From NCBI RefSeq assembly GCF_031458235.1, contig NZ_JAVDYB010000001.1, forward strand, positions 5,194,001 through 5,258,000: 64,000 nucleotides of DNA. Direction: 5' to 3'. Every line of letters starts with the position of its first letter. Within the stretch, counting starts at the first letter, position 1. The notes under the pieces were generated by a model. The model searched no databases, was not told the DNA's origin, and saw nothing but the letters and a program-made list of their open reading frames with translations. The position numbers and the translations under genes were made by a program. The DNA comes from Catenuloplanes atrovinosus. GTDB lineage: Bacteria > Actinomycetota > Actinomycetes > Mycobacteriales > Micromonosporaceae. This document shows, in pieces, positions 9,870-18,254 of the stretch.

Positions 9870-10532
9870 TCAGAGCCGGGCGTCGTGGATCAGCAGCGCG
9901 ATCTGCACGCGGTTGTTCAGGTCGAGCTTGGTGAGCACGCGAGAGACGTAGGCCTTGACGGTCGCGGTGCTCATCCGCAGCTCCGCCGCGATCTCCTGGT
10001 TGGTCAGGCCGCGGCCGACCCGCTCCGCGACCGACCGCTCGCCGTCGCTGAGCACGCCGAGCCGGGCGCGGGCCGCGTCGCGGCGCGGGTCCAGGCCGGC
10101 GCCCGCCACCGCGCCCATCATCCGGCGCAGCACCTCCGGCGAGAGCATCGGCTCGCCGGCCGCGACCCGGCGGATGGCGTCCGCGATCCGGGCCGGCGGC
10201 GTGTGCTTGAGCAGGAAACCGCTGGCCCCGGCACGGATCGCGCGCTGCACGTGCCGGTCGGTGTCGAACGTGGTCAGCACGATCACCTCGGGCGGGTCGC
10301 GGCGCGCGCGCAACGCCTCGGTGGCGGCCAGCCCGTCCAGCCGCGGCATGCGGATGTCCATCAGCACCACGTCCGGCCGGAGCCGGTCGACCGCGCCGGC
10401 CACCTCGTCGCCGTCGCCGACCGCGCCGGCCACCTCGATGTCGTCGAACCCGTCGAGCATCATGGCCAGCCCGGCGCGGACCAGCGCGTCGTCGTCGGCG
10501 ATCAGGACGGTCACGGTCTCCACGGCAGCCAT
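9870..10532 (-). CDS. NarL/FixJ-family response regulator
   Basis: Response regulator with an N-terminal receiver domain (acidic DDD pocket, phospho-acceptor Asp in VVLMDIRMP, Lys in FLLKHTPP) and a C-terminal LuxR-type DNA-binding domain (GLTNQEIAAELRMSTATVKAY). It is the partner of the DesK-type kinase encoded immediately upstream. The ATG at 10532 gives 220 residues and a 22-base overlap with the kinase gene. A GTG at 10514 overlaps the kinase TGA as GTGA and would begin directly before the receiver domain; that arrangement is common in actinomycetes and may be the true start. The regulon is unknown. Confidence 0.92.
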   Translation of the reverse strand: MAAVETVTVLIADDDALVRAGLAMMLDGFDDIEVAGAVGDGDEVAGAVDRLRPDVVLMDIRMPRLDGLAATEALRARRDPPEVIVLTTFDTDRHVQRAIRAGASGFLLKHTPPARIADAIRRVAAGEPMLSPEVLRRMMGAVAGAGLDPRRDAARARLGVLSDGERSVAERVGRGLTNQEIAAELRMSTATVKAYVSRVLTKLDLNNRVQIALLIHDARL

Positions 10533-11632
10533 GCTCTCAGCCGGAAGTCACCGGCCTCCGTCCAGCCGTGCTCCAGCCGCCCGCCGACCAGGTCCACCCG
10601 CTCGCGCAGCCCGATCAGCCCGGCCCCGGCACCGGGCAGCCCGGCCGGGGGCGCGGCCGGGTTCGTCACCTCCACGGTGAGCCCGTCGCCGGGCCCGCCG
10701 CCGACCGTGACCCGCACCGGCGCGCCGGGCGCGTGCTTGCGTGCGTTGGTCAGTGCCTCCTGGACTATCCGGTACGCGTGCCGCCCCACCCGCCCGGGAT
10801 CCTCCTCCGGCGCCTCCGCCCGCAGCTCGACGCGCGCGCCGGCCCGCCGGGACTCCTCGACCAGCGCGGGCAGGCCCGCGAGCCCCTGCTGCGGCCGGTC
10901 CTGGTCCGCGGCCGGATCGGCGCGCAGCACGCCGATCACGTCGCGCAGGTCCTCCAGCGCGTCGTAGGCGCACTCGCGGATCACCCCCGCGGCGCGCGCC
11001 TCCTCCTCGGACGCGCCGCGCCGTACCTCCAGCGCACCCGCGTGCACGGCGAGCAGCGAGATCCGGTGCGCGAGCACGTCGTGCATCTCCCGGGCCAGCC
11101 GTTCGCGCTCCAGGTGGCGGGCCTCCTCGACGCGCAGCCGCTGGCCCTCCTCGGCCTGCCGGGCACGCTCCTCCAGCGACCGGACCAGCAGCCGGTGCGA
11201 GCGCAGCAGCAGCCCCGCGGAGATCAGCACCAGGTCGGCCAGCAGCAGCACGGCCAGCGTCTCCCAGAACTCCCGGTCCGGGCCGCCCTCGTCGTGGATG
11301 AGCGACACCAGCAGCGTGGCGTCGACCACGAAGATCAGGAACGCCCACCGCGCGCCGCGCCGGGACGCGGCGCCGACCAGTGCGGCCGCGGCGAGGCCGG
11401 CCAGCGACGGCAGCGCGAGGGCGGCCACGCCCAGCGCCAGTGCGAGCAGCACCGGGCGGGACCGGCGCAGCCAGAGGAACAGCAGCACCGCGACGGTCAG
11501 GCCGGCCGCCTCGAAACCCAGCGGCGCGAACTCCTCGTCCCCGTCCACGGCGCGGGCGGTCCAGAGCCAGAGCAGGCCGGCCAGCACGCCGACCGCGGTC
11601 ACGGTCAGGTCGTACGCCCAGCGCCTGTGCAT
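10511..11632 (-). CDS. DesK/NarX-type sensor histidine kinase
   Basis: A 373-residue membrane histidine kinase. The first 150 residues hold four to five hydrophobic segments with almost no extracytoplasmic loop. A coiled stretch rich in Arg/Glu then leads to the HisKA_3 dimerisation box EREHLAREMHDVLAHRISLL (as ERERLAREMHDVLAH here), where the His is the phosphorylation site, and a C-terminal HATPase domain (QEALTNARKHAPG; GLIGLRERVDLVGG). I start it at the ATG at 11632, directly before the first membrane helix; the frame remains open to 11737. With the downstream regulator it makes a two-component system. Short loops suggest sensing of membrane or intramembrane signals, such as cell-envelope stress, as in related Bacillus systems. 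Confidence 0.9.
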   Translation of the reverse strand: MHRRWAYDLTVTAVGVLAGLLWLWTARAVDGDEEFAPLGFEAAGLTVAVLLFLWLRRSRPVLLALALGVAALALPSLAGLAAAALVGAASRRGARWAFLIFVVDATLLVSLIHDEGGPDREFWETLAVLLLADLVLISAGLLLRSHRLLVRSLEERARQAEEGQRLRVEEARHLERERLAREMHDVLAHRISLLAVHAGALEVRRGASEEEARAAGVIRECAYDALEDLRDVIGVLRADPAADQDRPQQGLAGLPALVEESRRAGARVELRAEAPEEDPGRVGRHAYRIVQEALTNARKHAPGAPVRVTVGGGPGDGLTVEVTNPAAPPAGLPGAGAGLIGLRERVDLVGGRLEHGWTEAGDFRLRAWLPWRP

Positions 11633-11862
11633 GGGTCTCACGCTAGCGGCGCCCGGGCGGCCCGGACCGCGGCCGAAGGTCGACCCATCCGAAACCAAAG
11701 TCCGCCACTGACGAACATTCCCTGACCGGATGGCCAACGCCGGATGGCGCGCGCCCTTTTTCTCCCCGATTCACCCGTGTGAGCAGGTGCGCGGCGAGCG
11801 GCGGCCATGCGTGGCGGTCGTACCATCGCTGGCACGTTCAACCCAGCGGAAACCCGAGGTGG

Positions 11863-12894
11863 ATGGTGACCTCGCCAGTCGGTCAGTACCAGCGGCTCGA
11901 CCTCATCGGCCGGGGCGGCGGCATGGGCGAGGTCTGGCGGGCCCGCGACCTCGACCGCGGCGGCCGGGTGGTGGCGCTGAAGCTGCTCGCGCCGGACGCG
12001 CTGGACGACACGGAGCTCCGCGAGCGGTTCCTGCGCGAGATGGAGATCGCCGCGGACATCGAGAACCCGCACGTGGTCGTGGTCTACGACTTCAGCGCCA
12101 AGCTCCCCGAGCCGTACATCGCGATGCGCTACATCGACGGCCGCACGATGGCGGACGAGATCGCCGCCGGCACGATGACCATGGAGCGCACCGTCACCAT
12201 CGTGGAGCAGATCGCGTCCGCGCTGGCCGCGGCGCACGAGCGGGGCCTGCGCCACCGGGACGTCAAGCCGTCCAACATCATGCTGGAGCGCGGCTACCGG
12301 GCCGGGACCGACCACGCGTACCTGATCGACTGGGGCATCGCGCAGCGCATCGACACGTCCGACCTGACCCGGGTCGGCCAGATGGTCGGCACGCCCGCCT
12401 ACGTGGCGCCGGAGCGGCTGGCCAGCGACCACGCGGACGGGCGGGCGGACATCTACTCGCTGGCCGTGGTGCTCTACGAGGGGCTGGCCGGGCGGAAGCC
12501 GTTCGGCGGCCGGTTCACCATCACGGACCACCGCGACCGCGACCCGGACCCGCTGCCGGAGACCGTGCCGCCCGCGCTGCGCGCCGTGGTGATGAAGGGC
12601 CTGGCGAAGCGCCCCGCGGACCGGTACGACGACGCGCGCGCGTTCGGCGACGCGGTCTACCGGGCCTGGCAGGAGGCGCCGGCGGCGCCGGCGCCCGCAC
12701 GGCGTACCCCCGCGGTCTGGCCCCTGGCCGCCGGAGGCGGGGTCGGCGCGGTCGCCGGGATCGGCCTGCTGGCCGCGGACCTGGTGGACACCGCGATGGC
12801 GGTCTGGGCGCTGCCCGCGCTGGTGATCGCCGGCGTGGTGGCCGGCTGGGCGCTGCGAGACACCCCTGAGGACACCGGAGGCGACGGACGATGA
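11863..12894 (+). CDS. Ser/Thr protein kinase with two C-terminal membrane helices
   Basis: A 343-residue Hanks-type kinase. The domain spans about residues 8-270: GRGGGMGEVWRA, catalytic loop RHRDVKPSNIM, and a DWG in place of the common DFG (LIDWGIAQR), then GTPAYVAPERL. After a Pro/Ala linker two hydrophobic segments lie at about 285-305 and 315-335, so there is almost no outer domain. The ATG at 11863 follows the ribosome-binding-site-like GAGGTGG. Its TGA overlaps the next gene's ATG as ATGA, and that gene overlaps the following one in the same way. The kinase is thus tied to two extracytoplasmic binding-type proteins and may regulate, or be regulated by, them. Confidence 0.9.
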   Translation: MVTSPVGQYQRLDLIGRGGGMGEVWRARDLDRGGRVVALKLLAPDALDDTELRERFLREMEIAADIENPHVVVVYDFSAKLPEPYIAMRYIDGRTMADEIAAGTMTMERTVTIVEQIASALAAAHERGLRHRDVKPSNIMLERGYRAGTDHAYLIDWGIAQRIDTSDLTRVGQMVGTPAYVAPERLASDHADGRADIYSLAVVLYEGLAGRKPFGGRFTITDHRDRDPDPLPETVPPALRAVVMKGLAKRPADRYDDARAFGDAVYRAWQEAPAAPAPARRTPAVWPLAAGGGVGAVAGIGLLAADLVDTAMAVWALPALVIAGVVAGWALRDTPEDTGGDGR

Positions 12895-14006
12895 AAGCGC
12901 TGCGGATGGTCGCGCTGCTGGTCAGCGTGGTGCTGGTGGCGGTGGTCGCGTGGGCCGTGGTGCGCCGGGCCACCGGCGGGGAGGCCGCCACCGCGAGCGG
13001 CGGCTGCGTGGGCGAGCAGGCCCGGGTGAACGGCGTGATCGGCTCGGAGAAGACGCCCTACCTGCGCGATCCCCGCGTCACCGCGCGGCTCGCCTGCCTG
13101 GGGCTGACGCTGGTGGTCGACTCCAAGGGCTCGCGCGACATGGTCAACACGCTCTCCAACGACCAGCACCCGTACGACTTCGCGTTCCCGTCCAGCTCGA
13201 CCACGGCCGAGCGGATCCGGCAGCTGCGCGGCGTGCACGACACGTACAAGCCGTTCTCGTCCGTGATGGTGGTCGCCACCTGGGAGCCGGTGGTGACCAT
13301 GCTGCGCGGCGCCGGCGTGGTCACCACCGTGCAGGATCGCGACGTGGTCGACGTGCCGAAGCTGATCGAGCTGGCCCGCGAGGGCACCCGGTGGAACCAG
13401 CTCAAGGGCAACGAGGACTCGCCGAACAACAAGGTCGTCCTGCTGCGCACCACCGATCCGAAGGACTCCAGCTCCGCCATCCAGTTCCTGTCGATCGCGT
13501 CCGCGGTGCTCAACGGCGACCGGCCGGTGTCGTCCGCGGCCGACGTCGCCGGCGTCATGCCGGACCTGTGCCGGCTGATGGCGTATCAGGGCACCAAGGA
13601 GCAGACCAGCCAGGACCTGTTCGAGCAGTACCTGAGCGACGGCCCGGCGCGGTCGCCGATGGCGCTCATCTACGAGCAGCAGTTCCTGGACAAGACCTCG
13701 GCGATCACGGTGCCGCAGGACGGGCAGCACACCATGCTGTTCCCGAACCCGACCGTCTACTCCCGGCACACGGTGGTGCCGTTCACCGACGCCGGCAACC
13801 GGCTCGGCAAGGCCCTCGACCAGGACGAACAACTGCAGACCCTGGCCGCGGAGTACGGCTTCCGGCTCGACGGCCAGGCGCTCACCGACCGGCCCGAGCC
13901 GCCGGTGGTGCAGGAGCCGCCGGAGTACGAGCTGCTCGAATCGATGCTGCTGGAGCTGGAGAAGACCCCCTCGTTCGACGACACCACCGGGAAGTGTGCG
14001 AAATGA
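12891..14006 (+). CDS. Membrane-anchored protein, probably substrate-binding fold
   Basis: A 371-residue protein with one N-terminal hydrophobic segment at about residues 6-24, then a Gly/Ala/Ser linker and a large extracytoplasmic domain. Stretches such as NDQHPYDFAFPSSSTTAERI and a central DVVDVPKLIELAREG resemble periplasmic solute-binding proteins of the family found in its downstream neighbour, but I do not recognise a named family with certainty. The start overlaps the kinase stop by 4 bases and its own stop overlaps the next start by 4 bases. Function is unknown; presentation of a ligand to the VWA protein or the kinase is only a guess. Confidence 0.75.
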   Translation: MKALRMVALLVSVVLVAVVAWAVVRRATGGEAATASGGCVGEQARVNGVIGSEKTPYLRDPRVTARLACLGLTLVVDSKGSRDMVNTLSNDQHPYDFAFPSSSTTAERIRQLRGVHDTYKPFSSVMVVATWEPVVTMLRGAGVVTTVQDRDVVDVPKLIELAREGTRWNQLKGNEDSPNNKVVLLRTTDPKDSSSAIQFLSIASAVLNGDRPVSSAADVAGVMPDLCRLMAYQGTKEQTSQDLFEQYLSDGPARSPMALIYEQQFLDKTSAITVPQDGQHTMLFPNPTVYSRHTVVPFTDAGNRLGKALDQDEQLQTLAAEYGFRLDGQALTDRPEPPVVQEPPEYELLESMLLELEKTPSFDDTTGKCAK

Positions 14007-15610
14007 TCCGGCGCGTCCTCGCCGCCGCGCTGGCGGCGTCCCTGCTCGCGGCCTGCACGTCCACCCCCGGCGCGGAGACGCCGACCGGCCCGGAGAACCT
14101 GTCCGGCCCGGCGGCCACGCTCCGGGTGCTGGCCGGCAGCGAGCTGGCCGACCTGGAGCCGATCCTCCGGGACGCCGCGGCGGCGACCGGCGTGAGCGTC
14201 AAGTTCGACTTCATCGGCAGCCTGGAGGGGGCGGAGAAGGTGGCGAGCGGCCGGGCCGACGGCGCGTACGACGCGGTCTGGTTCTCCTCCAACCGCTACC
14301 TGGAGATGGAGCCGGAGGCGAAGAGCCGGCTCGGCGCCTCCGAACGGATCATGAGCTCGCCGGTCGTGCTCGGCCTGCGCACCTCCGCCGCCCAGCGCCT
14401 CGGCTGGGCGAACCGCGCGGTCACCTGGTCGGAGATCGCGACCGCGGCCTCGCGGCGGGACTTCTCGTTCGCGATGACCGACCCGTCCGCGTCGAACACC
14501 GGCTTCTCCACCCTGGTGGCGGTCGCGTCCGCGCTCGACGGCAGCGGGCGGGCGCTGGACGCGGCCGCGATCGAGCGGGTGTCCGGGCCGGTCAACGGCT
14601 TCTTCAAGGCGCACCGGCTCAACGCCGGCTCGTCCGACTGGCTGGTGGACGAGTTCGTCGCCCGCAGCGGCGGCGGCCCGGACGGCCTGTTCACCTACGA
14701 GTCGTCGCTGATCGCGCTGAACCGGGAGCGGAAGCTGCCGGAGCAGCTCACCATCGTCTACCCGTCGGACGGCGTGGTCACCGCGGACTACCCGCTGACC
14801 GTACTGGCGAACGCGCCGGAGCAGGCCCGGGACGCGCACCGCCGGCTCACCACGTGGTTGCGCGGCGCGGACGTGCAGCAGCGGATCGGCGCGGACACGG
14901 CGCGGCGGCCCGCGCTGCCCGGCGTGCCGCTGCCCGAGGGACTGCCCGAGTCGCCGGTCGAGCTGCCGTTCCCGGAGACCCAGACCTCGCTGAAGGCGCT
15001 GCTCACCGCGTACAACGACGAGTTGCGCCGCCCGTCGCGCACGGTCTACGTGCTGGACGTGTCCGGCTCGATGGACGGCGACCGGATCGCCGCGCTGAAA
15101 ACCGCGCTGTCCGGCCTGACCGGCGTGAACACGTCGCTGACCGGCGAGTTCTGCCGATTCCGCAGCCGGGAGGACGTGGTGCTGCTGCCGTTCAGCCAGG
15201 CACCGCAGACCGCGCGGACGTTCACGGTCGACGCGGCGGACCCGCAGCCGTCCCGGGACGCGATCCGCGCCGCGATCGACGCGCTGGAGGTCGGCGGCGA
15301 CACCGCGGTGTACGACTCGCTGGTCGCCGCGTACGCGAGCCTGGACGCGGCCGCCGACAGGGACCGGTTCGTCAGCATCGTGCTGATGACCGACGGCGAG
15401 TCCAACCGGGGCCGCGACCTGGCCGCGTTCCAGCGGTTCCTGAAGGACCGGGGCGACGCCGCGGTCGCCACGCCGGTCTTCCCGATCCTGTTCGGCGAGG
15501 CCGCGGAGCAGGAGATGCGGGAGGTCGCCTCGGCCACCCGCGGCCAGACCTGGGACGCCCGCGACGGCGACCTGACCCGCGCGTTCTGCCAGATCCGCGG
15601 ATACCAATGA
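14003..15610 (+). CDS. Lipoprotein with substrate-binding and VWA domains
   Basis: A 535-residue lipoprotein. The signal peptide ends in LLAAC with the lipidated cysteine at position 18. Residues of about 40-330 form an extracellular solute-binding domain (VLAGSELADLEPILRDAA; YDAVWFSSNRYLEM; MTDPSASNTGFSTL). The C-terminal third is a von Willebrand A domain with the metal-binding MIDAS motif DVSGSMDG near residue 350 and TDGES later. Such combined substrate-binding/VWA proteins occur in many actinomycetes without an assigned role. The protein is the last of three overlapping genes (kinase, binding protein, this one), which points to a surface-located complex. No permease is encoded nearby, so transport is unlikely to be the purpose. 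Confidence 0.85.
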   Translation: MIRRVLAAALAASLLAACTSTPGAETPTGPENLSGPAATLRVLAGSELADLEPILRDAAAATGVSVKFDFIGSLEGAEKVASGRADGAYDAVWFSSNRYLEMEPEAKSRLGASERIMSSPVVLGLRTSAAQRLGWANRAVTWSEIATAASRRDFSFAMTDPSASNTGFSTLVAVASALDGSGRALDAAAIERVSGPVNGFFKAHRLNAGSSDWLVDEFVARSGGGPDGLFTYESSLIALNRERKLPEQLTIVYPSDGVVTADYPLTVLANAPEQARDAHRRLTTWLRGADVQQRIGADTARRPALPGVPLPEGLPESPVELPFPETQTSLKALLTAYNDELRRPSRTVYVLDVSGSMDGDRIAALKTALSGLTGVNTSLTGEFCRFRSREDVVLLPFSQAPQTARTFTVDAADPQPSRDAIRAAIDALEVGGDTAVYDSLVAAYASLDAAADRDRFVSIVLMTDGESNRGRDLAAFQRFLKDRGDAAVATPVFPILFGEAAEQEMREVASATRGQTWDARDGDLTRAFCQIRGYQ

Positions 15611-15655
15611 CTTGTGCCCTTCCGCATCGGCGGATCGCCCGGCAGTATGTGGCGC

Positions 15656-16063
15656 ATGGGTGAACTGGTGCCGCTGCCGCGCCGGGGTGATCTCTTCTCC
15701 GACGTTCGCGGCGACGGGCGGGTCATGCGAGTCAGTCGCCACGACGAGAGCGGCATGGTGGTGCTCTCGCTCTGGGCGGACCGTCGGTGCCGTGCCTCGT
15801 TCCGCCTCGCGGACGCGGACGTCTCGCGGCTGGTCGAGGCGCTCACCGGCCTCTCCGCCGCCGGGGCGGACCCGGCCCGCGCGGTCGCGGCCGGCGTGAT
15901 GTCCTGGGACCCCTCGTCGGATCTCTCGGTCTCGGCCGAGGCGGAGATCGGCGAGCCGGAGCCGTCCCGGTTGCCGGGCACCGGCTCGTTCGACGTGGTG
16001 GTCCGCCCGTTGTCCCCCGCCCCGCGCGACCCCGGCCAATGGCCGCCGGCAGCCGCCGGCTAG
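15656..16063 (+). CDS. Hypothetical protein, 135 residues
   Basis: Unrecognised small cytoplasmic protein. The N-terminal half alternates hydrophobic and charged residues in the manner of a beta-rich fold (RRGDLFSDVRGDGRVMRVSR; GMVVLSLWADRRCRASFRLA) followed by a short helix DVSRLVEALTGL; the C-terminal 60 residues are Pro/Ser/Ala-rich. The ATG at 15656 is preferred; another in-frame ATG lies 9 bases upstream. Codon bias matches the neighbours, so it is likely a real gene. It follows the VWA-lipoprotein gene by 45 bases and could be co-transcribed. Confidence 0.65.
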   Translation: MGELVPLPRRGDLFSDVRGDGRVMRVSRHDESGMVVLSLWADRRCRASFRLADADVSRLVEALTGLSAAGADPARAVAAGVMSWDPSSDLSVSAEAEIGEPEPSRLPGTGSFDVVVRPLSPAPRDPGQWPPAAAG

Positions 16064-16152
16064 CTGAGGGTTACGCTGTGTGATTGTTCGCACCGGTGGC
16101 ACTCGGGCGGGTGCGCGCTACGCTGGTGTGGCCGACGTTGGGAGGATCCCCC

Positions 16153-16326
16153 ATGCCGACCCTGATGCTGTGGGTGTCGACGCTTGCGCTGCTGGCCGTT
16201 GCCGGCCTTGCCTGGCTGTCCGCGCGCTCGCGCACCCGCCGGGTGCCGGTGGTCCAGGTGATCGACCGGGAGGGCCGCGTGCGCAGCCTGCCGGCCGACG
16301 ACCCCCGCATCTCCCGCCGCCTCTGA
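16153..16326 (+). CDS. Small single-span membrane protein, 57 residues
   Basis: A 57-residue protein with one hydrophobic helix near the N-terminus (about residues 3-20) and a basic cytoplasmic tail that ends in ISRRL. A good ribosome-binding site (GGGAGG) lies about 8 bases upstream of the ATG. No family recognised. Third-position GC is high, as in the neighbours. Confidence 0.6.
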   Translation: MPTLMLWVSTLALLAVAGLAWLSARSRTRRVPVVQVIDREGRVRSLPADDPRISRRL

Positions 16327-16600
16327 CCGGTGCCCGGCCCCGCGCGGGCCGGGCCCGCATGCCGCTTCCTCGGCGAGGACATCCCCCGAGCGAGTGGTAA
16401 ATGGAGATCGCCCTCATTTGGTGAAGCCTGCTATGGCATTCGCGTGAACGGTCCTTGCGATCATCCCCCGCCGACGGCAACGATGTGAACGTTCGACGCC
16501 ATCGCGCGCCGGACGAAACGGCCTTCGCGACGGGCCGGCACACGAACAGCCACAATCGGCGCATCCGCGAAGACCGGCGCCAGGAAAGGCGATCGAAGCC
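16327..16600. other. Intergenic region, no gene seen
   Basis: 274 bases without a supportable reading frame. A GC-rich inverted segment (GCCCGGCCCCGCGCGGGCCGGGC, about 16332-16355) directly after the preceding stop may terminate transcription. The stretch 16400-16450 is less GC-rich and may hold the promoter for the small gene that starts at 16601. Confidence 0.35.
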
Positions 16601-16765
16601 ATGAATACGGAGAAACGACCGGCCCTTGCCAGGCCGCACGGCGCACCGGAGGGCGAGGGCGGCACGAGCGCCGGTCCCGCCGGCGGGACGACCGGGTGGC
16701 TGGCCGCCGCGATACTGGTCAGTGTGGTGCTAGTGATCTTCGTCGGGCTGGCCATCACCGCCTGA
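16601..16765 (+). CDS. Small C-tail membrane protein, 54 residues
   Basis: A 54-residue open frame that starts with ATG and ends with TGA. The N-terminal 30 residues are hydrophilic and rich in Gly, Ala and Pro; residues 32-53 form one strongly hydrophobic helix (WLAAAILVSVVLVIFVGLAI). It would be inserted by its tail. A purine-rich GAAAGG lies about 13 bases before the start, a little far for a ribosome-binding site. No family recognised; the hydrophobic pattern and codon use make it a plausible gene. Confidence 0.45.
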   Translation: MNTEKRPALARPHGAPEGEGGTSAGPAGGTTGWLAAAILVSVVLVIFVGLAITA

Positions 16766-17051
16766 CGTCCCCGGGCCCACTCTCCCCCGCGGACCTGGGG
16801 ACGGGCGGCGGGACGACGCCTAGAGCGCGGCCCCCGGTGCGAGGTTTCCGCCCTCGCCCTCATTCGGCAGCCTGATCGTGAGCCCCATTTTTCCGCTCCT
16901 CTTATCGAATGCGAGAACAGTTCGCCGCCACCCCGCGGCGAATTGAATTCGGCGAACAGCCTAACATTCACCCGTTACGGTGATCGGCTGAACGCTCATG
17001 TCGCCCGAAAGCGCCACCGGCGGTAATACGAATGCGTGCCATAATTCGGCG
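16766..17051. other. Intergenic region, no gene seen
   Basis: 286 bases; a lower-GC block at about 16880-17050 (ATTCGGCGAACAGCCTAACA and surroundings) is the probable promoter region of the downstream membrane protein gene. I see no defined operator. Confidence 0.35.
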
Positions 17052-18059
17052 ATGGCAGGCGATTCCGGTACGCGTGAGGCGGAAAGCAGGACCTATTCAC
17101 AGGTCGCCGCCGGCGTGTGGGAGATCGTGCCGGGTGCCATCGGGGTGGCCTCCGGCGTCGCCGGTCTGGCGGGCTTCTCGAGGGGCGCCTCGCGGCTGGT
17201 GCTGCTGCTCACGGCCGTGGTCTGCGGGCTGATCGTGGTGGTCCGGCTCTGGACGATCTTCGTGCTGCGCCGCAACAAGGAGCTGAGGACCCGCATCCGC
17301 CGGCTGCAGACCGACAACGCCGCGCTCCAGGCGGAGAACGACGCGCTGGCCGGCACCAACCGCACGATCCGCGACGACCACGCGCGCATCCTCGGCGAGC
17401 GGGACCACCTCGTCGACGAGCACAACCGGTACGTCGGCGCCATCCAGCGCATCATCGACCGGGAGACCCCCGCGTTCGAGGAGGAACTCGAGGTCACGAT
17501 AACCGTCGGCGCCGAGGACGAGGACGACGTGGTGGTCGAGCGGCGGCGCACCCGGCCGCGTGAGCGCGTCACGCACCGTTCGATGCGCCCGATCGTGCCG
17601 GCCGGCCGCCAGGCGCGGGTCTGCCGGCTCGCGGACATCGGCTACCGGGTGCGGTTCCTGGACGACGGCGCGCCGGTGGAGCAGTTCGCGCTGATCGAGG
17701 ACGTCGGGCACCTGCGCGTCTGGCTCGTCTTCGACCAGCCGCTGGTGGACGAGGCCGACTGGGAGGTCACCTACCGCCCGGCCGGGCTGTGGCGCCCGCT
17801 CCGGCAGCGCGGCCGGGACGTGCTGCGCTGGCGCGACCAGCTGATCACGGCGGACGCCAAGCCGTCCGCGCTGTCGTCGTTCACGATCACGTTCCTGTTC
17901 CCCGGCGACCGCCCGGCGCCGTGGGTGACCGAACGTCACCAGTTGGGCAGCGTGGTCCCGGCCCGGCGTACCGGTGGCGGGCAGTGGGAGGTCCGCTGGA
18001 GCGATCCCGCGCCGGCCGGCCGCTACTACGAGTGGGACCTGCTGCAACCGCCGCGGTGA
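17052..18059 (+). CDS. Hypothetical membrane protein with coiled coil
   Basis: A 335-residue protein of unknown function. A hydrophobic hairpin of two membrane segments lies at about residues 20-75 (SQVAAGVWEIVPGAIGVASG; LVLLLTAVVCGLIVVVRLW). A heptad-rich coiled coil follows, starting with LRTRIRRLQTDNAALQAEN and continuing to about residue 135, then an acidic and Arg-rich linker and a mainly beta C-terminal domain of about 130 residues with many Trp and Arg. The ATG at 17052 is preferred because an in-frame ATG at 16998 would add a low-complexity, lower-GC stretch. It stands alone and ends at a strong terminator. Confidence 0.65.
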   Translation: MAGDSGTREAESRTYSQVAAGVWEIVPGAIGVASGVAGLAGFSRGASRLVLLLTAVVCGLIVVVRLWTIFVLRRNKELRTRIRRLQTDNAALQAENDALAGTNRTIRDDHARILGERDHLVDEHNRYVGAIQRIIDRETPAFEEELEVTITVGAEDEDDVVVERRRTRPRERVTHRSMRPIVPAGRQARVCRLADIGYRVRFLDDGAPVEQFALIEDVGHLRVWLVFDQPLVDEADWEVTYRPAGLWRPLRQRGRDVLRWRDQLITADAKPSALSSFTITFLFPGDRPAPWVTERHQLGSVVPARRTGGGQWEVRWSDPAPAGRYYEWDLLQPPR

Positions 18060-18066
18060 ACACGAA

Positions 18067-18098
18067 GCGTCCCCGGGTGCCGGAGCACCCGGGGACGC
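18067..18098 (+). terminator. Terminator hairpin, 14-bp perfect stem
   Basis: GCGTCCCCGGGTGC paired with GCACCCGGGGACGC around a CGGA loop, eight bases after the stop at 18059. No U tract follows, as is usual in actinomycetes. Confidence 0.8.
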
Positions 18099-18254
18099 GG
18101 GGCGTGATCTGAGGGTCTGTCTAGCCCGGGCCGATGTACGTCATCCGACTTCCCCTCGCCGCTGTCTCCACCGGCCCCTCCCGACCGGCTGAGATCCACT
18201 TTACGGCCGCTCTGACCTGGGCGGATCACGGAATCGTGCCATCGTGGACGGTGC

